Shown here: positions 47,474 to 60,112 of the stretch, in pieces
How the letters are laid out: the number at the start of each line of letters is the position of its first letter
Numbering within the stretch: the first letter of the stretch is position 1
Assembly (NCBI GenBank): GCA_036971615.1
Contig: JAYKKR010000011.1
Span: forward strand, 1,259,683 to 1,323,682
From: Amyloporia xantha
Lineage: Eukaryota > Basidiomycota > Agaricomycetes > Polyporales > Adustoporiaceae
DNA length: 64,000 nt
Direction of reading: 5' to 3'
Program-made: the position numbers and the translations under genes
The notes under the pieces: model-generated
The model's database searches: none
What the model saw: only the letters and a program-made list of their open reading frames with translations
Told to the model about the DNA's origin: nothing

Positions 47474-48655
47474 ATGATAAGGGCAGACACTCGCGTCAAA
47501 ACCATCGTCAACCAGTTCATACCCTCCCGTGCGGTGATTCGCGGCGCTGTGGTTCTTTGCACCACGAATCCCGACGTTCGTCATCTCGTCGTCACCAGTT
47601 ATGGAGTGGCGAATGAAGGTTCGCTCGGAATGCTGTTCGAAATTGTGAGTAAAGCTCTCTTTGATTGGATAACGGTCCTGACACATTATGAGCTAGTGCC
47701 GTCAGCCTGAAGCAAAGCGATGCGCGCGTCATTTGAAACCGCTCAGGATTCAGATGACGAAGGAGCAGCACGACTTATGTATGGACCGCGTTCGTGCGCT
47801 CGACCCGCCGGCGTGTCTGGGCGGAGCGGGCTACTACACGGGCCCCGAACTTCAGCCTCCACCCCGACTCCGACGAACACGCCGAGCTGTGTGCAGACGC
47901 TCACTGCGACTCCCCGCCGAGGGCGCCCGCCGTTGAAGACGGAGGAGATTTTGGTGACGATTTATATCAAGGTACGGTGGTTTCGCATTTGCAACGTTAT
48001 GACAAAGTGCTGATGGACGCTGAGCCAGGACAACGAGGAACCGATCACAATCCCTGCGAAAGGCATCCAGCGCGAAGGCTTGTTGGAGTTCACCTTCCGC
48101 CAGCGTAATATCTATGATGTGCTGGGGATAGAGGACAACGAGTCCTCTGTCCCGTATGAACGCTTTCATAGCCGTCTGGGCTATTTTCTCGGCTATCCTA
48201 AGCCCCACGATAAGGAGTATTTGATGCCGGGGGATCCTGTAGTCTACAGACTGAAGAGCGTAGCGTGGTGCCCGGGACTCAGCGCCTTCACAGAAGTGCG
48301 GCCGATAATATTCCCGGATCCGCTCCCGGCGTTGCTGAAGGGCGTGGATGTCGGCGTCGGGAAGGCTGGGCCTTCTACTCCGAAGCGAGGACGCGAGCCG
48401 TTCCCCTTGATTTCGCCGCTGACCGCTAGTAGCTCGCGGACGTCGGACGGTCGTAGCACAGATGCTTCCCCCGCTACTCCTAGCTCTGGTTACAAGCGTA
48501 AGCGTTTAGCGGCGCACGATGGGCGTTCTAAGGCGGCGGCGAAGAAGCCTTGCAGCAAAGGGAAAGCTCGGGTGATCGAGATCGAAAGTAGCGACGAGGA
48601 AGCACCTTGGGAGTTGATGGAGAGCGACGAATGGGAGGTAGAATCGCAGATCTAG
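47474..48655 (+). CDS. KDZ-element cargo protein with basic/acidic tail, function unknown
   Basis: Exon 1 (47474-47644) starts MIRADTRVKTIVNQF and ends at GTGAGT. The last exon (48029-48655) starts DNEEPITIPAKG and runs through REGLLEFTFRQRNIYDVLG and YLMPGDPVVYRLKSVAWCPG to a Ser/Lys-rich tail that ends in an acidic patch (IEIESSDEEAPWEL). One or two middle exons lie in 47706-47970; their exact joins are unresolved because three frames look partly coding. The tail (KRKR, KAAAKKP) suggests nuclear localisation. No domain recognised. It sits between the two other cargo genes on the same strand. Confidence 0.55.
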
Positions 48656-49129
48656 ATAGCGGATATATCTGCGCATTGTTCGGCCAAAAAGGTTATTTTT
48701 CAAGAAATGATTTCTTATCAGCTGCGACTGTACCTGACTGAAAGCGCGTCGGCCGGAATATAGTTGGTTAGGCTGATACGGTGCGCATGGATGTGGCTTA
48801 GGAAAACATCGGGTACTTGGCTGAGTTTTCCCGGCACAGGTGGTCGGATTAGGCTTGGTAAGGTCATTAGTCTGCTGACTGAGTGGCAGGACTAACCTTT
48901 GAGACAGCCGCGGCAGTTGCGTAGTGACGAGTGTACATGCAAGCCCGTCAAATTGTGTGTAGCGTCGTCTTTCCCCGTTCGCCACTCGTGTGCACTCTGC
49001 CTTTCCTTCCCCCCCTCCAGGGGATACCACATTCGTTCAATTCATCCCCCCCCCTTCGTTCAAGCCATTCCTCTATTGCCTTGCGGTTCGCTGGATTTTC
49101 TCTACCCCAGCCGTCCATTTTAGCTCGCA

Positions 49130-51549
49130 ATGGTGGCTTCCGCTGGCATCAGCGACGAACAGGAGGGTGAGGTGCAGGAAGTCGCACGTCAGGCTAGGAT
49201 GGTCTGGACTCCAGCGCAGACGGCGTACCTAGAAAGCACTCGAGCGGCATGGCAGGATATCCCCCAAGACCGCGAGCGGCGCAATAAATTCAGAGGGGAC
49301 GTAGAGGATGAGCTCTTGAAAAGATGGTCATTTCCCAACGCGAGTTACCTGCGCTTGGTCAGTTTTCGTCTGCTGTCTTAGATCCAAGACTGATTGTTAC
49401 CCTCAATAGTCCATTCGCAACTGGTACAAAAACCATGGCGCAGGCACGAGTTCGACAGTGAATGAGCCGCACCATGCGAAGTCTATGTTTGGACGGCACA
49501 CACGCTCGCTGGGTGCCTCGGAACTCTGGGGGCAAGAGAACAAAGATATCGTTACGGCTGCTGTTGGGAGTAACGGGATGGTCGGACACGGCGGGAATCG
49601 GAACGCGGTCCGTTCGCAGCTGTTCGACGCTCTCCCGATAAGATCAAGACAGACTGGGCAGAGAAAGCGCAAAAAGCCAAGGAGCAAGCGGCGAATGGTG
49701 ATGTATGGGATGCTATCACTATGTGAGTTGTGCCTTTATGACGGATGGTTAATTTTCTGACGTTGATTTGACTTAATTAGCAATCAAGAGACAGTCTTTG
49801 ATGTTATTGGATCGGAATTGCATAAGCTGATTGGGCACGGCCGAAACCAAATAGGAGATGCCGTTATCTTCCTCCGCATTGCGTTTGTGAATGCGAGGGG
49901 GGAGAAGGTAACACGCACGTAGGTGTCTTTCATAGATATACATTGATGAGGCTGAACGTGTGCCCTCAGGATTTCGATCGGATGCACGGCGAATGGAATC
50001 GACTTCGGCAACTTCGAAGACAATAGACCGGAGAACATTAAATGGTTGCGCTTTATTGACCTGGCTCTGCGTACGTATGTCTTAAATTGTGCCGCATCAC
50101 CAGTACTGATACATATATTCATCAGCGTGTGCTCGTCCAGGCGTGAATCAAGGAATCACATATGATGAAGACGGCAAGCCGCTCCTGCCAATGTGGGTGC
50201 CGGAGCGATCAATCGCTGAATCCATGAGTACTCTCCAGGCGTATTTAGAAGGATTGTGGGGTACGTTATTGATGCAGTGTCTACAAACGACGTTCTGAAT
50301 GAACATATTTCAGCTTATGCCCATGGTCATGGAGGCGACACACCACCAATCGACTGGGAAGCCGTCAATGACCCGAAAATGAACATTTTATTACCCATGT
50401 GGCGCGACGTCAATCTACAGGACCTGGTGGACATCACTCAGAACACTCCAGTCAAATTGTTGACACTCTACATCGACATATACGACAAGCAGGGTACCGA
50501 CATGGCACTGGAGTTCCGTCTTCCTCGTGACGGAGAATCTAAGACGGCTAGGGACAACACCGAGGTGGCGGGTGCAGCCGAGCACGATGTCAACCCGGAT
50601 GCCTCGTCACGCGCATCGCAAGTCGGGATGGTCACGCCTCAGCGAAAATCACAAGAGCAAATCGTAATCCCCGTACTCGATGATGAAGAACAGGAAGTCG
50701 GTTGTCGATACCAGCACGGTGTCGTTGCCGCCACGGCGCCAGGATCGAGATGACGCTCTCGTGGGAGCCAGTGGCAAGGAAGACGACGACAAGGGCATCG
50801 ATATTCCGATATCGACGCCTCGCAAGAAGGTCCCGATTTCGACGCCTTGCAAGAACACGCCGATATCGACCCCCCGCAAGAACACCCCTGGGCCGATATC
50901 AACCCCCGCAAGAACACCGCTATATCGACTCCTCGCAAGAACACCCCGATGTCGACTCCTCGCAAGACGCCAGACATGGAAGCCAATGGTGACAAGCCCG
51001 CGCCGCTGGCAAACATGTTGCCAAGTGGGGTGATGCGCGAATCCCCGAAGAAGCCGACAAACGTGTCTCCGTTGAAGATGGCTGGTCACGATGAGGAAGA
51101 TCGCGATGCTGAAGGTGAAGAAGAGGAGGCGGGGGAGAAGGATGACGAGGAGGGTCCTGAGAGCGGTAGTGCCGTTGAGAGTCGTCAGTCGGAGGAGTTG
51201 GAGGGGGCACGGGTCGGGTCAGGTAGTGGGGTCAGTTCGGAAACATTGAAGGTGCGTCATATGTGTCTTGCTCAGGTGGGTCAGGAGCTCACAACTCTCA
51301 TTACTAGCGTGCTGCTTCCCGCAAGAAGGCTGCCGCGCCTATACCCCAGGGGCGGACGAGCGCGCGCTTACTGTCGAAGGCTAATGGGTACGCTTCATTC
51401 ATTAATATCTTGGAATACGAGTTGATAATCATGGTGAAAGGGACGGACGGATGGTCACGCGCGGTGTCAAGCGTGTGATGGACCCGGGCAGCCAGACTGC
51501 GAAGTCAGGACCCACGGGGAGGCCGGCCAAGAGGCCGAAAGCCAAGTGA
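49130..51549 (+). pseudogene. KDZ-element cargo gene with DNA-binding-like N-terminus and STPRK repeats, two frameshifts
   Basis: Inferred exons: 49130-49357, 49410-49722, 49781-49918, 49970-50070, 50126-50260, 50314-50700, 50750-51251, 51308-51385 and a last exon to 51549. The N-terminus (VWTPAQTAYLESTRAAWQDI ... FRGDVEDELLKRW ... SIRNWYKNHG) looks like a helical DNA-binding module typical of KDZ-linked fungal proteins (from memory). Later come repeats of ISTPRKNTP, an acidic stretch and a basic end (PTGRPAKRPKAK). Two one-base shifts break the frame: at 49634-49636 (CCC where CCCC would keep frame before GATAAGATCAAG) and at 50903-50907 (C5 where the neighbouring repeat has C6). Both are in C runs, so sequencing error is possible. 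Confidence 0.6.
50810..50985 (+). repeat. 27 bp-type coding repeats (ISTPRKNTP)
   Basis: Six or seven imperfect copies of ATATCGACNCC(T/C)CGCAAGAAC. Each encodes ISTPRKNTP or a variant with a threonine-proline site next to basic residues. The frame shifts midway through the array. Confidence 0.75.
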
Positions 51550-51940
51550 CGATTTTGTTGCTTGTGGATGTGTGCGGCATGTCTTGCCATAGTATACCCT
51601 TAGTTGGATTGTTCTCTTTCTTGCATATCCATTCCTTCCATCTCCACTCATTTCATCTTCGTTAGTTTTGTGCTATCGGAAAGTTCCTTGACTTTGGACA
51701 CTCACGTGACTTCTAGTTCTCACGTGCGCCTTCCTTCTAACCCTCGCGCGCACTCTTTGTATCGCGCGCGGTCTTTCTAATCCTCGCGCGCCATCTTTCT
51801 AATCGTGTTCGGTGTTTCTTCGGTGTGTGCTCATTGTAATCCTCACCTGCATTTCCATCTCATGCATGTTTTAATCCATAGGGGTGGTCTAATACTTTTG
51901 CTCGCCTCTATCCTTTGTGCTGTTGGCAACTTCTTTGACT
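51550..51940. other. 3' flank of the last cargo gene
   Basis: Pyrimidine-rich sequence with repeated CTTTCTAATCCTCGCGCGC-like text at 51730-51800. No gene seen. Confidence 0.4.
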
Positions 51941-51941
51941 T

Positions 51942-52452
51942 TGGACTAGTGGTAGTGGATAAGCCATTGTAATCCCCCTTGGATAATCCTGTCTATTGGA
52001 TGGATAATCTTTGGTAAATAGGAAAGATCATCCTTATGTCTAGTAGATAATCCTGTTATAATCCCCCTTGGATAATCTTCTCTATTGGGTGGATAATCCT
52101 TCTTGGACTTTGGACTAGTGGTAGTAGATAAGCTGTTGAAATCCCCCTTGGATAATCTTGTCTATTGGGTGGATAATCTTTGGCAAATAGGAAAGATCAT
52201 CTTGATATCTTGTAGATAATCTTGTTCTTAGCTTTATGAGGTTGGGCAATCTTACTGGGGATTATCCTCTGGTTCATGGATTATCTTAGTTTCTAGGGAG
52301 GATTAACTTGAGGATAAGCATGGGATTAGGTGAGCATACAGTAGGATTATCCTGGATGGTAGGGTTGAATCAGAGGCAAAACTCAGGGATTATCCAGGGA
52401 TAAGACACTGGATTATCCAGGGATAAGAATATTGAGACAGTGCTACTGTCCA
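51942..52452. repeat. Right subterminal array of GGATAATC motifs
   Basis: A unit of about 170 bp (starting GGACTTTGGACTAGTGGTAG, with CCCCCTTGGATAATC and GGTGGATAATC) is present twice, at about 51942 and 52112. Single GATTATCC motifs follow up to the inverted repeat. It mirrors the left end in motif but not in order. Confidence 0.75.
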
Positions 52453-52560
52453 CTAGATTATCCCAGGATTAAAGAGTGTGGAGCACTCAGGTGTGGGGTG
52501 GATTAGACAAAAAAATGTACAAAGTGTAGAGAAGATTATCCAATATAAATGACAAAGACG
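52453..52560 (-). repeat. Right terminal inverted repeat of the KDZ element
   Basis: Complement of 35493-35603, with one mismatch in the ~90 bp core (CTCTACACT against CTCAACACT). Confidence 0.88.
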
Positions 52561-55299
52561 GTTTCAGTACGCAGCTGGAATGGACTATGGCGTCGACATG
52601 CGTTCTAGCTGGTCAGCCACTGCTTGGTAGTCAACAATACGCGGTTGCAGGACCGCCGAGGGAGTAACGAGTTGCCGACACGAACAAGTTGCCCATATAA
52701 TCTTATACCATCAATTAGTGACTATGACTGCACTCTTGTCATGATATGTCGGCTTCAGATACCTGCCACTAGACTTGTCCAGAGTTCGGGAAAACCTCAA
52801 GGCATCCATCGCGAACAAAAGAAAAATCTCGGAATTTGATTCTAGGGGTGATGGGTGACTTCGACATCAAACGAGGATGTCCTTGTGTGGTCTGATGCTG
52901 CGTGAAATGGTACACACGTCACAATCGCAGTAAAGTCGGGACACTGTGCTACTAACCTTCTTAGGTAGTCACCATGCGCTCGACGGGCGAGTACAATCCT
53001 CTAGATGCCAGATTCATACTGTTTAACGGATTATTCACCCTAGCGTCTGATAAAAATAACATTACATAGTAATTACCTGAGAACGCTGTTTAGCCGCGCG
53101 CTTTGTAATACAAGTCACAGTGAAACTCACGAGGACGTGGAGTTACTGATAGAGGTGTTTGCATAATCTGGGCTTAGTATAAGCGCAGAAGGGTAGTGTA
53201 CGAGGAAACACGGACACCAATGTACCGAGTACAGACGGGCCCTAGTTGTTCCTGCCAAATGTCAAGCCAGTTATCTCCGCACCCTCTACTGGTAACTGCT
53301 CTATAAGTGCCAAGAGATAGACGGTCGTGAATTTTAATTCCAATGAACTTACATTGCCTAGCAAGAGACGGGAATGACAATATAGATCAATGACGGAGAC
53401 ATGTGTGAGGGAAGGTAGCAGATGAAGGCGTAACCTTGTATTGATCATAGCTTCATCCATACACTGTATCAATATATGCAGCGATTAATAGAGAGCCACA
53501 GTAGCCCATGGAGGAATGTGAAGTCAGGGAAGCGGAAGCCCCGCACTGAATCGCGCGGCTGCACTGCGAGAATGTACAAAGAGTATCACTGTCGTTAAGC
53601 CTCTGGATTGAGAGCGATCTACATCTACCAAGTCAATCGAGGCTGTCTTTGACTGATGTAGCTACCAGACAGGTCGAAGGACCGAACTGAAGAACTGCAC
53701 GGAGAGCGCTGATGGGCGATCGCGTTAGCGCCAAGATGCACTGCAGACGGTCATAACTGTTATTAAGAACTTACATCATGACAAAATTGCCATATGAGAA
53801 TACTATACGCTGTTATATATACTTCCCGAACAGGAAGTACAAGAAGCAGAGCCGAGCGATATGAGTCAGGTATAACGGTAGCATATTTGACTTGACAGTG
53901 GAGACTCACCTGAACTGAATCAAAAATGTACCTCATATAAACGGCGTAGAGGGGAAGAAATTATCAGAAACGTGAAACGGCGTGAAGACAAGTATTCCGA
54001 AGGTTAGAAACACTCAGAGCACGCTTGCCGCGCCACGTCAAAACAGAAGGATTCATATAGCCTGGAGTGGGCAAATATCACGACAAGCATCGTCAAATTC
54101 GTTGCCAATGTTCTTCATATGCAATGAACGTTGAATGGAATGCATCCACAGCCAAGGCCTGACGGCAATTTGCAGACGTTCAAAGTAGGAAAGCCATCGA
54201 GATCCTCAAGCGCTTAAACTCCGATCTCATGCTCCCCACGCCCTCCCACGCCACCACCGCTTTCAGCAGCCTTCGGGTCAGGACTAAATGGCGAACTAAA
54301 CAGTTATGCAGTCAAGATGAGCTACGCTTGGCGATAGCAAAGACCCTCCCTTTGAAAATATTATCGTTCTCTGTGTACTGATTGCTGAAGGACGCAATCA
54401 CTGGGATTAGGTGTGTTTAGCAAAGTGTTCGTACTGTTAGATATATTTGACAGCACTAGTCGTCTTATGTGCAGAAATTCGACTGCGCAGACTCTGTACT
54501 CTGTTATTTTACAGGATTGTACAATATCCGTGTTGTACTGATATCCTGACGCGGTATCTCTCGAGCGTAAGAAAAGTCGTCGACGTCTGGATCGGTGTGT
54601 GGCCTCCCCAAGCTCTAGTTTCAATGGAAGGGCATGAATGAGAGATATGGCATAAGGCTGGCTTGACGATCATACAATACGTTTCTATCATTTTCCTTAT
54701 CTCGCTTCTCCACGATAGTCTACGGCTCCCAGCGTCTTCAGTCACCGGTGGCGGCGAAATTTGCTTTCATTTCAATATGATGTCTTTTGTATTTCTCTAT
54801 CGGGCGGTCCATCCTTGACGGTATAAGCGGGCGCAAAATACGCAGTCATGACGATGTATTAGCATGCAACTTGCGCACGGGCGACTTAGCCCCCAATATC
54901 GGACAGCACTTGACGCACCTGGACGGGCGGTTCGTTAGACGCGACCTTAGACATGACGTGCATCAGCGTAGCCTCATGTCCGCCCCTCGCTAGATGTCCA
55001 TACCTGTCCACGCAGACAGCACGCACATGCTACGGGTCGCTCTTCGCACGTTCGCATCAAACATCAACAAGAAATGTTCAAGAAAACCTATTTCTCAAAG
55101 ATAGAGTCCATAGCAATGACTCCGAGCGGCTGCAATCGAATGCAGAGCGTAGGGCGATTCCGCCTCCTCGGGCGTAATTTACAATCTCAACCTGTATCAT
55201 ATGCCATCTGAGTGGAGTACATAGGTATCCGTTATGTATAGAGGTTATATCTGTGACATTGATTATTCGAGAACATCTGTCCTTGATCTTCCATAACAG
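52561..55299. other. Gene-free stretch with old flanks of the DUF6535 family
   Basis: About 52880-52960 resembles 58550-58640 and 10810-10860 (a GGTACA/GTACC stretch, then TCGCAGNAAA, then CTNACC). About 55000-55290 resembles 13856-14340. No intact frame and no recognised domain. Confidence 0.4.
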
Positions 55300-58074
55300 C
55301 TAAGGATTCTGAACCTTGTGCTTCCCATTATATCCATCAACGAGTTGCTCATTTGTCTGGCATGTCCTCTGAGTTGATTGTCTCAGGTTGCAAGGCGTAG
55401 CTCTGAATTCAGGGACTTTGAGTAACTATAGCAGATGTAATGGCAAATAGACGTACAAATCGGAATTTTGCCCGAGACGTTCACGCAAGTCATTCAAAAG
55501 GCCTTTTATATCATTTGACCAAAAGTTGTCGATGGGGCATTGTGAGACGCATCTGTCCAAGGCGGTGATAATGCCCTGGGTGAGCAGACAAGCGTCTAAG
55601 TCGGCGACCTTCAGGATGTCCCGCAGGATTTCCTTGAACATGTACCAACTGTCGTCGCCGTCGATGTCCCGGATTGCTGAGTCTGTGCTGATATGAGCAG
55701 CTACGGCATCCAGAGCAAGGTGAATTTCATTTCCAATTTCATCGAAGGCTGTACGAGGAAGTTTGGCAGAGATCTCCAGCGTGGCACATGAAATTGATAA
55801 GAACGAGAATATGTTCAGATGCTCGCGTAGACCTGGCAGACACGAAAGTAACGTGATAGCATCTTTAAAATGTATAGTGAGTACCCTAATGGTGTGGAGG
55901 AAGGTAGACATCAGATCGCGAGGCATACCCTTTTTTCCCACCTCAAACCTATCATTATACTGCCAGATCAATGTCGCCAGCCTGTTGCAAGTGCTGTCTC
56001 CAACTTGTGCATCTTTGAGGAAAGCGACGAGGCGGTTGTAAGGCTCGAATTTGGCATCTGTGACAGCATCGAGTAGCTGGAATAGGAGAGTGAGAATGCG
56101 CTCATAATGTTCCTCGCGCACGGTGTCATCTGTAATCAAAATGGGAGTGATCTTCGATAGTAAGTCGACAGAAATATGCGCGATGGTGCTAACAGCTTGA
56201 CTGTCCTGTTCCGTGCGGTACCAGACGAGTGCCGGCGGGGTTACGGAGGTATCCGTTCCGTGTGCCCTGTGCTCCACAATACTGTAGAATGCGGGAAGTG
56301 CAACATCGAGATCACTGTGTGCCAAGATCGGCCATACAACAGTTTTGAGGGACAGTCTGTCCATCAAAGCTTTATCCGCCTCCACAAGCATGGTAAGATA
56401 GCGCCCGTCCTCGTTGACCTTCTCTTGACAACGCATGGAGAGATCATCGACGTCCTTCCAATTATCGAGTTTAAGCCACTCTCTCTGCGAGTCACACCAC
56501 TCTTGAGAATAGTCGTATATATAGCTGGCCACTAGCTCGATATAGTTGTCGTTGTTCGCGTAATATATGCTGCAGGCCCGATTCCGTATCTGTGCTGTGA
56601 GTGAATAGCGAGCCCTTCTAAGGTACCTCACTAATTGGATCCACGACCATGCCTGAGGAGACTTGTAAGGGCAGCCAGGTGCGACCGCTGGAATGAATGC
56701 AGTGCACAAGGAGACCAGTAAGAGCAGTATGACCAGAGACATCATGCCACCAGCAACGGCCGGGTTCAAGGTCCATAGTAGCTGTATGAGGCCGATAAGG
56801 AACAGGGAGATGGCCGCCTGGAGGAGAATCGGAAGCATACTGATGATAAGAGGAACCTTCCACTTTGCACGATTGTGATGGAGGAAGCTCCAAGTCCGAA
56901 CGCTCTGGTGAGATGTGGCATCACCCCGTTCAGTACCTGTATACAACCATTGGTTGACAGAGATGGCGATGGAAGCTGTACCTAGGCTGAGGATGAGGGC
57001 AGAAATCCAAAGGATGTTGACGGATTCGGGGATGTTATCATTTGACGTTTGACTGCCTGAATCAGAGAGCGATTTCAGCAGCACAGGTAGGTCTAGCAAG
57101 GTTCCATCGGTTTGCCCGGACATGGATGCGAGGAGAGTCAATTGTGAAGATAGGACAAGGAGAGTTCGTGCGTCTGTCGTTGATTTGAGCGACGTATAGT
57201 ATGGAACGACAAATCCAGTGAGTGCCGCGGAGACAAGTCCAGCCTGAGGAAGGTCATGAGTTACATTCATCTTACGATTATACGATATTACGACATTCAC
57301 ACGGAACAGTTTCGTATCGCCGATCGTTGTTTGATATCCTACAAACTGACACCAATACTCACAATGAGGATCCAATTGTTGAGCTGGTCGTGCCATTCAT
57401 TGACAGTTTCCTTTTCGAGTTCCCACACGGCTTTCGAACACTTGGACCATGGGTCGGAATCGTTGGAAGTGTGTGGCTCTAGATACTTCACGTTGTTCCC
57501 CGGTGAGTCTGTCCCGACCGCATCGCTATGTTGTCCACTCGAAGAAGGATGGACATGAGCATGTGCGGCCCGTCCATCTGTATGGCCGAGGGTAACCGAG
57601 GTATCACTACTCAGATCCCCCCTCGTCTCCTACATGGCTAATTAGGTAAAACAGTGAAGATACGTAACTTACTGACACACCTGCATGGTATTTACGAGCC
57701 CCGTGGATGCACTGGCAAGGGGAGCTTCGACATCCTGATTGCCATGCGACCCCGGATTCGCGATCTACGTGTCTCACGATGAATGCGCATCACACTGTGT
57801 AGTAGATAGTACCGAAACATACACCGTTTGTGTCCTCTGTGACGGAAGATGACTGGATCTGCATAGCTTGCAAAGGTATTTCCTTCATGTCCTGGTCTTT
57901 AATCGCTTCCCGGTATGATGAAGAGTCCATGACGTCCGAGTCAACATTTTCAGGAAGAACCCGGGGATCGATCGTGCTTGCGCGCATCTCCAAATCCTGC
58001 TCTCCATTCTCGAGGTGCACCCTCGATGCTGATCGAGATTGTTGAGACATCCTGCGTCTGCGTCCGTGAGCCAT
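55300..58074 (-). CDS. DUF6535 family membrane protein, copy D
   Basis: Inferred exons: 58074-57823, 57764-57681, 57629-57363, 57243-55929, 55862-55457, 55402-55300, giving about 808 aa in consistent phase. The start MAHGRRRRMSQQ is basic as in its relatives. Exon 3 ends NEWHDQLNNWILI at a GTGAGT site. Exon 4 begins AGLVSAALTGFVVPYY and has the four hydrophobic segments. The intron at 55863-55928 is 66 nt with no stop, so unspliced RNA would still read through with 22 extra residues. The last exon is less certain, since it lacks the proline-rich text of the relatives. If the last intron is kept, translation ends at 55426. Single copy of the C-terminal unit. Confidence 0.8.
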
Positions 58075-60087
58075 GAATCACTGTAAGGTATAGAGATAGA
58101 CCTAGGCTGACGAGAACTCCTGCTCAGCAAGTAACAAATATCTGCACATTCTTATGCGAGCGCCCTTGCGCTGATTCGAAGGGGGTAATCTGTCAAGGAA
58201 GACGCACTTTTGCAGGGAAGCATTTTGGGTTTCAGTCTAACACGAAAGAGAACTTACTTATTCAGGGTTTCGCAATTTGATGTACAGAGATGACCCGTGC
58301 TTGTGCTTGTCCCTGGACTTCGAGGCCGCTAAATGACACGATTTGCAGCTGCCTCGCGCCCCAGTGACGCATATGTTCAACCCGCTGATTTCTATGCATA
58401 TGATACCCCGCAGAGCTCTTGACTCCTCATCGCCTGCTCGAGCGAATCTGGCCGCGCTATCCATGGGCCCATTGACGTGCCAAGGAGGCCTTGACAAACG
58501 ATCCTGGGGCTGACTAACAACTCCGATGCCACATAGAGATAGATGGGGCTATGTGTGGTCCGATGTCGTATGGAATGTACCACATATCAAACTCGCAGCA
58601 AATTGATGACTGTGTCATGCTGACCTCTATAGTTAGACGTATTCTCAGTTTGATGAGCGCGCTTCATCGTGAGGCGAAGTCCACCCTCTCCGAGGAGCGA
58701 CCGGTCACGAACCAAGGTCTTACGACTCGGAAGTCAGAGGGCCCTACACTTATATTGATGTAGACATGTTTCAAATACTTACCAGCGTGCGCATGCACAG
58801 GGGACCTTCAGGAGATAGCGTGAGAGGAAAACGAGCTATGGAGATACTGCGGCCAGATCCTCCGAGTCAGTCCTCCATACAGATGTCGAAGGCTGAAAAA
58901 TGCATCCCAATACACTTCGATGGAGACCACATCGAGACTACTTGAAGATCTGTCAGTCAACTTCTTGCCTAAAGCTGGACAGCCAGTCCTAGTCAGCACT
59001 GAACGTGAATTGAGCATAGACGACGGACGGAGGATTAGCATTGAGATCCAAGCTCCGATTCAAGACTCACGTTCTCGTCCAGGGATCCTTGGCGGTTTGA
59101 GCACCGTTCATTTGGGCTTACTGATACGCCTGCATGGTTATCACTTTCTACGCACAAGGCCACCCAAAAAGCGCCTCAATGTATGATATATCCTCTTTCA
59201 CTTGCTCTCTAGTGTCGCAGTGGTAGGAATAGATTCCAGTTGGATGGCACATATACGAGCTGAAACAGCCCTGGGGTTTCTGCTAAGCATGCTGCGCAAG
59301 CGAGGGAAAGCTTTCAAACTCACAGCGTAAATCGAACGCGGTAGCTTGGTATAGAGATTGATCTGTTATTATTCAAAACGACGATCGTAGTGTCCTCTGC
59401 GCAGTCGTTTCCACACTTTTAAAACCAGCAATGATGCCTGCGACCGAAAATTCCGTCACCACGACAAGACGACTTGAATTGGGCAATAACCCTCCGAAAT
59501 TCAACCTTGAACTCCCTTTCGCATAAACGCAGGCTGCCACAACAGTCACATATCAAGATTGTGTTGTGACCTTGACTGCTATTCATACACATACCTTGGT
59601 TGGTACAAGTTGATATGAAATGGTTCAGCGAGTAAACTGCAAGGCGACGTGGAGATCAAGAATACAAGAATGAGCGGGGGACTCCAGAATAGTATTTAAG
59701 TCGAGAGCTTCCCAGAGAAACATCAACAAGTTCACATATTCTTAGGGATCTTCGGCGTGAGGATCCGCCAGAGAGGCGCCCAGGACCTAGAGCAGCGGCA
59801 AGCAATGACTCGGATTCTAGTCCGTGAGAGTGGTCGTCCCAATTTTGCAAGTTCAACAAACGCTGTATTAGATTACTGTGCATCTTGGCTGATATCAAAA
59901 TCAGAGCCATGTAAGTAGCAGAGTCAATATACTCACCGTCAGAATTCATCCCGCTAGTAGATATCCACTTGTGAGTCCGAATATCTGGAACTCAGCTCTG
60001 GAACCCTACTGTCCACATTTTTCTCGACCGCCAGTCCCTGCAAAAATGAATTCACCTATTCTGAGTAGTTTGTAGTGACGGTCCTGA
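58075..60087. other. Gene-poor stretch upstream of DUF6535 copy D
   Basis: 58540-58650 resembles flanks at 52.9 and 10.8 kb. A minus-strand frame at 59949-59656 (MNSDGEYIDSATYM...) contains a GTGAGT site directly after its fourth codon and has no domain; I do not call it a gene. Nothing else seen. Confidence 0.4.
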
Positions 60088-60112
60088 CATCAGGAAAAAC
60101 CTCCCGAGCTAA
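60088..60112 (+). repeat. Left terminal inverted repeat (CATCAGGAAAA type)
   Basis: Pairs with 62221-62245 with one mismatch (GAGCTAA against GGGCTAA). Confidence 0.75.

Larger units (their letters stand above)
35493..52560. mobile_element. 17 kb KDZ-family DNA transposon with cargo genes
   Basis: Bounded by inverted repeats at 35493-35603 and 52453-52560 that are almost identical for about 90 bp (one mismatch in the core from GGATAATCTTCTC to GGGATAATCTAGTG). A direct GTTTCAG lies just outside both ends (35486-35492 and 52561-52567) and would fit a 7-8 bp target duplication. Both subterminal regions hold arrays of GGATAATC/GATTATCC. Inside are a KDZ transposase (minus) and at least three other genes (plus). 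As I recall, Zisupton-type elements have TIRs of about 100 bp and 8 bp duplications, which agrees. Confidence 0.82.

Noticed and set aside
35493..52560. TET/JBP dioxygenase as KDZ cargo
   Set aside because: I looked for the H-x-D ... H pattern in all candidate cargo proteins and found none in a suitable context.
59656..59949. Small minus-strand gene
   Set aside because: No domain, and no exon chain beyond a possible splice site after four codons.
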